From NCBI GenBank assembly GCA_002690445.1, contig NZER01000342.1:1-12085 (forward strand): a stretch of DNA of 12,085 nt. The letters are read 5' to 3'. A model generated the notes under the pieces. It made no database searches, was not told where the DNA came from, and worked only from the letters and a program-made list of their open reading frames with translations. Shown piece by piece: positions 5,270 to 12,085 of the stretch. Each line of letters begins with the position of its first letter. The first letter of the stretch is position 1. The stretch is from Candidatus Pacearchaeota archaeon. GTDB taxonomy: Archaea; Nanoarchaeota; Nanoarchaeia; Pacearchaeales; GW2011-AR1. The translations under genes and the position numbers were made by a program.

Positions 5270-8065
5270 TTGTCCTGCTTGAATTTGTCTCATTAATAAT
5301 TCAAGGTCTTGAGGCATTATCTTCTTCCTGGCTTTTGCTGCGGCTCTTTGTGTCTTCCTAGCTTTAGCAGTTGGATAGAGACCTAATTCTTGCTGTAAAG
5401 CCCATCCAATTCTACCCTCAGCTATCTGAGGTAAATGCCTTGAAGTAAATCTACCAAGAAAAGTATTTAATAATCTAATCTTTTGAGCTGTCTTACCACC
5501 ATCGGCATACTGCTTAGAATAATTTTCATCAAATGCCTTTAACAAACTGAGAAGTTCATTATCATTTGCATTAATTACATCCAGCATAACACCAACATCA
5601 AGTATATCGCTTATGAGAGGCCCTCCAAATGTTGCAATGATAGGGCCTTTTCCATAAAACGCTTGAGCAATTTCATCTTCGTCACCAACCATTGCAGCCT
5701 TTAATTGACCTAATCTTTGAGCAGTATCGTGTTGTAATAAGTTAGAGAAGTCTACACCAGTAGCCATTGAAGCTAATATAGGAGCCATAAAATATATCAT
5801 ACCCATACGATATGCTTTTTGTAATCCTTTAGCATCATTTCTTGGAAGAAACTTACCAGATAACAAGTCATGTTTTGCTTCTTCCATTATATCAATATTC
5901 CTCTGAGCAAATTCAAATGAGAAATGCTGAAACTGACCTAAAAACTTACCAACTGGATGCCTTAATAATTTAGACTTAGCGAAATCAGAGTAATCAAAAT
6001 GATTCATGATAACTGCATTAATAGCAAACTTACGAGCTATAGCAAGCCGTTTTCTTTCAATATTAGATTGTCTTACATTAGGATTCATTTCTCTTTGGTA
6101 TCTGTCAAAATTAGGATTATTAAGCCAGTATAGCATTTGACCAAAAGCAATCTTAAATGTATGCTTTCTATTAGAGTTTTCAACCTTCCTATGCATAACA
6201 GCAGCCCATCCAGCAGTCTTCCCTACCATATTGGCAGCTTTGCCAAGATTACCAGGTTTAATATATTCATATTTACCCAGCTTCTCATTAAAACTTAGAA
6301 ACTTAAATAGATTAGCTGGTGATTGTACTGCAATTTCTTCTAACTGAGGAGCTCCTTCCTCGAATAATATACCTATCTTCTTTAATTCCTCTTCTATAAA
6401 CCCATCTACTGTAGCTTCCTCATCACCTCTTTTGGTAACCTTCTTCAAATAATTTGCTATTGATTTATTTGCCCTATGCACTTGTATAGGGCCCCACTCA
6501 ACATAATCAAGAGCCCTTTGAGTAAAATTTCTGGCAGCTCCACGAGGGTTTATCCCCAATTTGGATATAAATTCGAAGCCCAATAAAACCCTCATCATAT
6601 TCCTAGTATTTTCACTAAGCTTATTATCACCATGGGCTGCCATATGTAAATCTTGTAAGTAATTAGCTACAGACTCAGCATGTTTCTCAGCTATACCATT
6701 ACCCTTTTTAAACATTGTTTCCAAACCTTGCACTGAACTAAGTAAGTGCTTGTCTGTGAATGCTATGAAATTAAATCTATTAACATCCTCAATATAGTTA
6801 TTGATTACATTATAAAAATCCTTACTGTACTCATACTGACCAATTCTTGACTTGGTAGTGCCAGGAATTATGTCTGGTGTATCCTCAATAATTTTGTCAA
6901 TAGTACTAATAATATCATCAATGCTTTTGCTTTCCTTCTTTAAATATTTTGACATACCATGGCTTTGTAAATCATCAAAGTGAGGCATTAACTTATCCAT
7001 AAAATCTACCTGAAGCTCTCTTACGTAATGTGGAAAGAATCCTGTTTCATATTTAGGCATCAGTTTAGCCCTCAATCTTTCCTTTAATCCACTAAGTCTA
7101 GCTGCTTCACCTTCACGAAGGGATGTTTTTATAAGCTTAGCATCTATCCTAGCTTCAACACCATGTCTAAGTCTTTTATATAAGCTGTTCATTAAATCGT
7201 TGTACTTAACTAAAGCGTTAGACATATCAGTAGTCATTGGTAATGTAAAATTGCCATTATCATCAGGTAACTTCAGATTTATCAAGTCCTCTTTAGAAAG
7301 CCTTAATGACTTTTTATATTTTAGTAATTTATCCTTCTCCTTTTTACTTAACCCGTCAAACTTATTTTTCATAACTCTGGGTAATTCTTCCTCAACAACT
7401 CTTCTTAAGTCATCATATACCTTTAAATATGAATTACTTATTAACCTATCAATCTGTCCCTTCTTACCTAAAGCTGTATCCATAGCCTCCTTAGAACCAG
7501 TTTGTTCAAACTCAACCCAAGCAGCTTTATAATCATGGTCTAATTCAGCTATTTCTTTCTGAGCATCCTTCCTACTAAATATTCTTCTTAACTTTCCTCC
7601 CCAGCCACCAGACATCAAAGACCTACTAACAGCTTCATTCTTCATGCTCTCCATCATAGAGGTAAAACTCATTCTATCACCTATATAATGTCTCTTAAAA
7701 TGAAAAGCAGACTCCTGAACATTGCTTAAGAAATCATATAATATTGGATGCTTCTTTTTATAATGGCTTGGCTGCCAAAACATCTTAGCGAAATGACTGG
7801 CTATATCACCACTCTCAACCATACTATTTAAATCTTTTAGTCTTGTCTTAAATAAACTAACTTCACCCTCAGTTAGTCCATATGTAGGTGACATTAATGC
7901 CTCTAAAGGCATACCAAACTGAGCATTAACCATTTTAACAGCAGCCGACTTCGGGTCAGCCCAATAATTTTTAGTTCGCTGTTCTCTAGTCCACCTATCT
8001 ATTTCTTTTACAAGAGTTTTAAACTCGCCTGATATTTCAGCACAATTTATACTTGTTGGATTCAT
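5261..8065 (-). CDS. large phage polyvalent / ejected-type virion protein (934 aa)
   Basis: Identified by resemblance, not a certain family match. The segment KLGINPRGAARNFTQRA (about residues 502-518) and FDYSDFAKSKLLRHPVGKFLGQFQ (690-713, by key residues FDYS, PVGK, QFQ) match patterns I associate with C-terminal parts of large phage polyvalent proteins (LPD38/PLxRFG-type), thought to enter the cell with DNA. It then has hydrophobic stretches (IYFMAPILASMATG 757-770; GPIIATFGGPLI 807-818) that could insert in membranes, and a basic Ala/Lys/Arg tail (898-915). The N-terminal half is helical and charged, with no enzyme motif found. ATG 8063-8065 overlaps the upstream stop by 4 bp without a strong ribosome site, so it is translationally coupled to the RNA polymerase-like gene. 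It ends inside the convergent + operon. A structural or portal-linked protein is the alternative. Confidence 0.6.
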   Translation of the reverse strand: MNPTSINCAEISGEFKTLVKEIDRWTREQRTKNYWADPKSAAVKMVNAQFGMPLEALMSPTYGLTEGEVSLFKTRLKDLNSMVESGDIASHFAKMFWQPSHYKKKHPILYDFLSNVQESAFHFKRHYIGDRMSFTSMMESMKNEAVSRSLMSGGWGGKLRRIFSRKDAQKEIAELDHDYKAAWVEFEQTGSKEAMDTALGKKGQIDRLISNSYLKVYDDLRRVVEEELPRVMKNKFDGLSKKEKDKLLKYKKSLRLSKEDLINLKLPDDNGNFTLPMTTDMSNALVKYNDLMNSLYKRLRHGVEARIDAKLIKTSLREGEAARLSGLKERLRAKLMPKYETGFFPHYVRELQVDFMDKLMPHFDDLQSHGMSKYLKKESKSIDDIISTIDKIIEDTPDIIPGTTKSRIGQYEYSKDFYNVINNYIEDVNRFNFIAFTDKHLLSSVQGLETMFKKGNGIAEKHAESVANYLQDLHMAAHGDNKLSENTRNMMRVLLGFEFISKLGINPRGAARNFTQRALDYVEWGPIQVHRANKSIANYLKKVTKRGDEEATVDGFIEEELKKIGILFEEGAPQLEEIAVQSPANLFKFLSFNEKLGKYEYIKPGNLGKAANMVGKTAGWAAVMHRKVENSNRKHTFKIAFGQMLYWLNNPNFDRYQREMNPNVRQSNIERKRLAIARKFAINAVIMNHFDYSDFAKSKLLRHPVGKFLGQFQHFSFEFAQRNIDIMEEAKHDLLSGKFLPRNDAKGLQKAYRMGMIYFMAPILASMATGVDFSNLLQHDTAQRLGQLKAAMVGDEDEIAQAFYGKGPIIATFGGPLISDILDVGVMLDVINANDNELLSLLKAFDENYSKQYADGGKTAQKIRLLNTFLGRFTSRHLPQIAEGRIGWALQQELGLYPTAKARKTQRAAAKARKKIMPQDLELLMRQIQAGQLP
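5278..5305. repeat. 8-bp inverted repeat just past the + operon end
   Basis: CTTGAATT (5278-5285) and AATTCAAG (5298-5305) form a perfect 8-bp stem with a 12-nt loop, 9 bp beyond the last + strand stop. No T-run follows and the stem is AT-rich, so it would at most be a weak terminator. It also lies inside the C-terminal codons of the opposing gene. It may be chance. Confidence 0.3.
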
Positions 8066-11000
8066 AAAATTTCAACCATCCCACTAACCTCCCTTGCAAC
8101 CCTTGAAGTTCCAGACAAAACCCTTGAAGTTCCAGACAATCCACAGACTTCTTTTAAAGTCTTTAATGTTTTATCCACATCCTCAGACGCAGGTGCAGTC
8201 TCATTTTTAACTCTATCACTATTCTTCTTCATTCTTGATATCTGCTTTAATCTATTCCAATCAGATGACTTTCTTTTTTCAAATGATAATCCTTTCATAA
8301 ACGATTCTCCACCCATTAATACATATACAGGATTATTCCTTATTCTTTGCCAAATAACCTTATTACCCTTCCTATCTACACCACCAGTGAATACCTGTCT
8401 TGCGACACTTCTTACTTCTCTATCAATTCCAGTCTGCATTGCAAAATAATCCATAGGGTCTAATGTGCCAGCCTTTAACAACTGAGCCTGTATATCATTC
8501 ATGGTATTTAAATAAGAATCCCATACGTCTTTCTTACCAGCCAATTCTAATATATCTGAATAAAACTGCATTAAATAATCATTTTTTAAATTAAAAGCAC
8601 CTCTCAACCGTCCAGTATCTTTCTTCCACCAAATATCTTTAAAATCACCAAGCACTCTTTCAAAGTCTGTACTAAAACTTGGAAGTTTTATATCTTGTAG
8701 AGTTAAATTAACACCAAATCCTTTCGCTACATCTTCTGGTACACCTATTGTACGAATAAAGTTAGGGTCTGCAGCTCTTAACTCTATTCTCTTATTATAA
8801 TATGCATCGTGATAAAACTCTAAGTATTGTAATATACCCAACATTCTCCTTGCATCCATTCTCTGCGAATCAAGTACCGAAGCATCACCAACTTCACTTT
8901 TTGTAATTCCATTATTACCAACTTGAGAAAGAAACTGCATACCTCTCTTATATCTTTTAGAAGCCTGATATGGAACTGGATGTAACCTACCATTAAAAAC
9001 ACCAAATGTCATCTTATCTTCAACAGGTCTCATAAATTCGTATAAAAATGCAGGAGTGTAATTAATAAAACCATGTTCAAGAAGTTCAGTTTCTATGTCA
9101 TAAAAGGTTGTTAGGTCTGGCAGCTTTGCAAGAAAATCAAGACCCTCTCTTTCTAATGTTGTTCTTCTATCATATGGTAACACATCCTTAAGTGTTGTAA
9201 AGTTACCATAAAACCTTTGTCTAAACTTCTTTACTGCTTTTAAATAATCCTGACCCTCTGTGCCTAAAGACATTGGTGCTATATCCATTAAGCTAGACAT
9301 AGTAGAATGTTGAATAGCCCCCATCTTTAGGTCTTCATTCTCACTAATGGCAACATAATTAAAAGTTTTTAAATCTTTTCCTCTCCTTGTTTTCCAATAT
9401 TGTTCAGGAATTAGTGCTTTGATTTCTTTTTCTAACTCTTTTATCGTTACATTTAGTTTATCAACAGACGTTCTTCTTGATTTAAAATTAATTCTTTCAT
9501 TACTATTTATTTGAGCAATTTTTCTTTTTAATGACCTTACTAAAGCAACCTTTCTGTTAAACTGTTTAGCAGTATCTACAATAATCTTTTGCTCAGACTC
9601 ATACTGTTTAATTTGATACTCTAATACTTTAGTTGCATTAGATATATTCCTTCCGTCTTCTGCAACCTCACCTTCAGTTGGCTCTCTTTCTAAATCTACA
9701 AGTATTCCATTTCTCACCTGATAAAACCAGTTATCTACAATCTCTCTATATGCACCTGTTAATCCATCAACCTTAGAAAATTGTAATGGGTCTTCTTCAA
9801 CAACTCTTGCTATTATTCTTTCAGCCATATTACCATGACTTCCATCAGCAATTCCAGCCATCTTGGTTACTACCTCCTTGCCAAGTACACCTTCCTCGTC
9901 AAACATTCTACCGAAAAGTTTAAAGAATCCTGGCTTTTTTCTTGCCTTATTTTCTTTCTGCCACTCTGGCTTAAACGCTGATTGGAAATCAGGATTACTA
10001 AACCATCTTCTATCAGTCATATTTCCTTTAGCATCCATAATCTTTTTATATCTTAGCTTATTAAATAAGTATTGCATAGGATTCTTATTAAATTTATAGA
10101 AATCAGTTGCTGAATTTATTACATCATCATAACCAGCTCTTTTTTGTTTACCAGTATTCTCCCACATATGATTACCAGTAACATTTAATAATCTCCCATA
10201 TAATCCAATCATTTCCCTTATAACTTGTGTATCAAATTCTGATAATGGTAACTCACCATCTATAGTATACTTTCTAAATATTCTAATTCTTTTAGAAACC
10301 TTCTTATTCTGTCTTGCATCTTTTATAAAACCAATAGCCTTATCACCTGTAAGTTCACCAGGTAATACACTCTTATCTGGCTCGATGGAAGGAAATATAT
10401 ACTCATCTCTCCATGAACTTATATCTTTAAACATATTATCAGGCTCTGTTATAGCATCTATAATAGTTTGTGTTTCTAATGACTGTCTTTGAAAGTAATC
10501 TAAATTTTCATAATCAATAACTATTCTATACGGAACTCCCTTCTCTGTCGACCCAGACCATATAATTTTAGCATCCTTTGCTTCTTTTCCTATTGATTTA
10601 ATTACAATATCATCTGGCAATTTTACACCAACATGTGAAAGATAATTCAACATTCTTGGTAACTTTTGTACCTGACCAATGGAAGCCTTATATAATAACC
10701 TATTAGCATAATCTACTTCCTTTCTCGACTGTGAATCCTCATAGTTAGTAATCCGAAGAGGAACTGGCATGAATTCAGATGGGTCTATGCCTTGTACATA
10801 TATTGGAGAAGTAGCTTCTAAATGGTCAAACATTGCCTTTTTATGTCCCCAAAAGAAATTCATCTTATCAACGTCATAATCACCTTCAAATACATTTAAT
10901 ACATCCATATTATTAACAATGAATGAATTTTTATAGTCTCTCGGTAATATACCTTCTAATCCCAATATAGTCATATCATTAGGTCTAGTCCTTGGATATG

Positions 11001-12075
11001 TATTAACTGTAATTCCTAGTCTAATTGCATTTAATTTGTTATGCTTTTTAGTTCTATTAAACTCTGTCAAGAAATCATGCATTTGTGAAACAGTAAAATT
11101 TTCACTCATCAGAGACTTCTCATACTCTGCCTTTGTCATACCAATTCCAAGCATTTCATACATTGTATCAGCTTCTAATATCTTACCTCCTTGTACAAAT
11201 CTTATCTCCATATTATTCCTAAATAAATCTGATATGCTCATATTGCCAACATAATTAGGAACAAATACACCTCCCCTGTGAATATGCTCACCACTAGCAA
11301 ATAATGAAGGAGTTGCTTGATACTTAGGGTCTGGTGATTGTATTATGACAGCATGACCACCAAACTGAGTACCGTTTATTATAGCTCTCTTACCATTTAA
11401 TATACTATCTATATACCTACCATATATCTTATTTCTAACAGCTTTTGGACTATAAGTATTAGGATTAGCATACTCAGACAAGTCTGAAAAAAAGAATAGA
11501 TTACTTAACTGTCTTGCCCCAGTATGAGTACCACTTTCAGCCTGCAATGCCTGAACTCCTTCTTCTGATAGCATAAAGTTTCTTAATGTAGCTGGATTAT
11601 CAAATATATTTCTCATGTTTATAATAGAATTCTCTACCTCAGTACTATACATTTGCTTATAATATTCACCAGTAAATTTCTCACTCATAAAGTTAGTATC
11701 TGAACCAGATATTTTAGCATCAGATATATCTGTATCTTCATTGGGTAATATTCCTATCTTACTTAATCTGATAGTTCTTTTCTTTTCATCACCAAATGTT
11801 CTATTTAATTGAGTATATTTGTTTTGAATTAAACTTACATCCTCTCCTTTTACATTTATCTCACCTTCATTATAAATCTTGGAACCAGACTTAGTTATTA
11901 GAATATCTGTATCAGGATTTTTACCAAAGAATTTTCCCTCGCCTTCAAGATATGGAGAAAACACAAACACTGTCTTACCATACAACAAAGCTCCACCCTC
12001 ATTAGAAGATATTACTGGCTTTAGTGGATTAAGAGAATTAGAATTGTGACCTAAAAATATATGTAGAGCTTTCAT
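8062..12075 (-). CDS. RNA polymerase beta'-like large protein (divergent two-barrel RNAP, probably 5'-truncated by window edge)
   Basis: Predicted DNA-directed RNA polymerase, or a major part of one. Residues 364-405 align without gaps to E. coli beta' 425-466 (NRAP...NADFDGDQM): R364, L371-G372, P378, I386, D399, D401, D403 and M405 coincide, with DYDVDKM replacing DFDGDQM. The three aspartates would hold the catalytic Mg. Upstream, YGRYIDSILNGKR (218-230) and HAVII (241-245) recall beta' GRFRQNLLGKR...RSVI, the start of the same double-psi barrel, and VPNYVGNMSISDLF (272-285) resembles the GLPKKMALELF segment. Residues about 810-890 are coiled-coil-like. I see no clear bridge helix, trigger loop or beta-subunit lysine motif. 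The frame stays open past ATG 12075 to the window end, where only a weak AGGGA precedes the ATG, so the true start, and possibly a beta-like half, may lie outside. The C-terminus carries a 7-residue tandem duplication. The TGA stop overlaps the next gene's ATG. Confidence 0.7.
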   Translation of the reverse strand: MKALHIFLGHNSNSLNPLKPVISSNEGGALLYGKTVFVFSPYLEGEGKFFGKNPDTDILITKSGSKIYNEGEINVKGEDVSLIQNKYTQLNRTFGDEKKRTIRLSKIGILPNEDTDISDAKISGSDTNFMSEKFTGEYYKQMYSTEVENSIINMRNIFDNPATLRNFMLSEEGVQALQAESGTHTGARQLSNLFFFSDLSEYANPNTYSPKAVRNKIYGRYIDSILNGKRAIINGTQFGGHAVIIQSPDPKYQATPSLFASGEHIHRGGVFVPNYVGNMSISDLFRNNMEIRFVQGGKILEADTMYEMLGIGMTKAEYEKSLMSENFTVSQMHDFLTEFNRTKKHNKLNAIRLGITVNTYPRTRPNDMTILGLEGILPRDYKNSFIVNNMDVLNVFEGDYDVDKMNFFWGHKKAMFDHLEATSPIYVQGIDPSEFMPVPLRITNYEDSQSRKEVDYANRLLYKASIGQVQKLPRMLNYLSHVGVKLPDDIVIKSIGKEAKDAKIIWSGSTEKGVPYRIVIDYENLDYFQRQSLETQTIIDAITEPDNMFKDISSWRDEYIFPSIEPDKSVLPGELTGDKAIGFIKDARQNKKVSKRIRIFRKYTIDGELPLSEFDTQVIREMIGLYGRLLNVTGNHMWENTGKQKRAGYDDVINSATDFYKFNKNPMQYLFNKLRYKKIMDAKGNMTDRRWFSNPDFQSAFKPEWQKENKARKKPGFFKLFGRMFDEEGVLGKEVVTKMAGIADGSHGNMAERIIARVVEEDPLQFSKVDGLTGAYREIVDNWFYQVRNGILVDLEREPTEGEVAEDGRNISNATKVLEYQIKQYESEQKIIVDTAKQFNRKVALVRSLKRKIAQINSNERINFKSRRTSVDKLNVTIKELEKEIKALIPEQYWKTRRGKDLKTFNYVAISENEDLKMGAIQHSTMSSLMDIAPMSLGTEGQDYLKAVKKFRQRFYGNFTTLKDVLPYDRRTTLEREGLDFLAKLPDLTTFYDIETELLEHGFINYTPAFLYEFMRPVEDKMTFGVFNGRLHPVPYQASKRYKRGMQFLSQVGNNGITKSEVGDASVLDSQRMDARRMLGILQYLEFYHDAYYNKRIELRAADPNFIRTIGVPEDVAKGFGVNLTLQDIKLPSFSTDFERVLGDFKDIWWKKDTGRLRGAFNLKNDYLMQFYSDILELAGKKDVWDSYLNTMNDIQAQLLKAGTLDPMDYFAMQTGIDREVRSVARQVFTGGVDRKGNKVIWQRIRNNPVYVLMGGESFMKGLSFEKRKSSDWNRLKQISRMKKNSDRVKNETAPASEDVDKTLKTLKEVCGLSGTSRVLSGTSRVAREVSGMVEIL
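8098..8139 (-). repeat. perfect 21-bp tandem duplication in the 3' end of the RNAP-like gene
   Basis: Positions 8098-8118 and 8119-8139 are identical, 21 bp each, so the reading frame is kept. On the - strand each copy encodes LSGTSRV, residues 1313-1319 and 1320-1326, eleven residues before the end of the RNAP-like protein. Perfect identity including third positions points to a recent slippage or duplication. Confidence 0.9.
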
Positions 12076-12085
12076 AAAGTCCCTA

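Noticed and set aside
5278..5305. Inverted repeat as a true bidirectional intrinsic terminator
   Set aside because: The AT-rich 8-bp stem lacks T-tracts on either side and overlaps coding sequence. Kept only as a low-confidence repeat.
7200..7532. 110-codon + strand frame inside the 934-aa gene
   Set aside because: It starts with a TTG, is Ser/Leu/Phe-rich as expected of a mirror frame, and no ribosome site precedes it. The - strand frame is continuous for 934 codons with recognisable motifs.
8062..12075. T7/N4-type single-subunit virion RNA polymerase
   Set aside because: I see none of the T7-family palm motifs in order. The DxDxD block aligns with the unrelated two-barrel beta' family instead.
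1..12085. tRNA genes, CRISPR arrays, insertion sequences, att sites, sigma-70-type promoters
   Set aside because: No cloverleaf-like stretch, regular spaced repeats, terminal inverted repeats with a transposase, or convincing -35/-10 pair was found. Almost every base is inside a gene, leaving no intergenic space for them.

Overview
The window looks like part of a tailed-bacteriophage genome, or a prophage-like element, from a low-GC host. Genes are packed with almost no intergenic space, many start and stop codons overlap (ATGA/GTGA), and there is a phage replication module (DnaB-type helicase, RuvC-like nuclease, D12-class adenine methylase, DUF932 protein). No host housekeeping gene is visible. 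Base composition is about one third G+C by eye. Strong Shine-Dalgarno sites (AAAGGAG, AGGAGAG, AAGGAG) at the usual spacing suggest a host that uses SD-led initiation, such as a Firmicute, rather than a Bacteroidete. TAA, TAG and TGA all end genes, so there is no sign of stop-codon reassignment.

Left arm, 1-5269, + strand: one tight operon that enters from the left edge. It starts with the tail of an unidentified gene and a series of small proteins: a zinc-ribbon-like protein, three unrecognised small proteins, a 130-aa protein with one CPxC pair, and a 53-aa ORF. Then come the DUF932 protein, the Dam-like methylase, the DnaB-like helicase, a four-cysteine small protein, a RuvC-like nuclease and a 63-aa helical protein. 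This is an early or replication module.

Right arm, 5261-12085, - strand: two giant genes joined by an ATGA overlap, converging on the left operon with a 9-bp tail-to-tail overlap. The upstream gene (1337 codons, open at the window edge) carries a stretch that aligns without gaps to the active-site double-psi barrel of the RNA polymerase largest subunit (beta'). It has an R-x34-DxDxD arrangement, with D399, D401 and D403, and intermediate residues at the same spacing as E. coli NRAP...NADFDGDQM. I read it as a divergent phage-encoded two-barrel-type RNA polymerase, in the style of crAss-like phage or YonO enzymes. The downstream gene (934 aa) resembles the large polyvalent or ejected virion proteins of phages (kLGxNPRxAxxN, FDYS...PVGKFLGQFQ, and a C-terminal hydrophobic Gly-rich region).

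Together the layout (replication genes on one strand, giant RNAP plus virion-type proteins on the other) recalls crAss-like phages, in which the polymerase is carried in the virion and injected to transcribe early genes. That the proteins here are packaged is inference. A second striking property is that I find no GATC site anywhere in the 12,085 bases, although the element encodes a Dam-family methylase.
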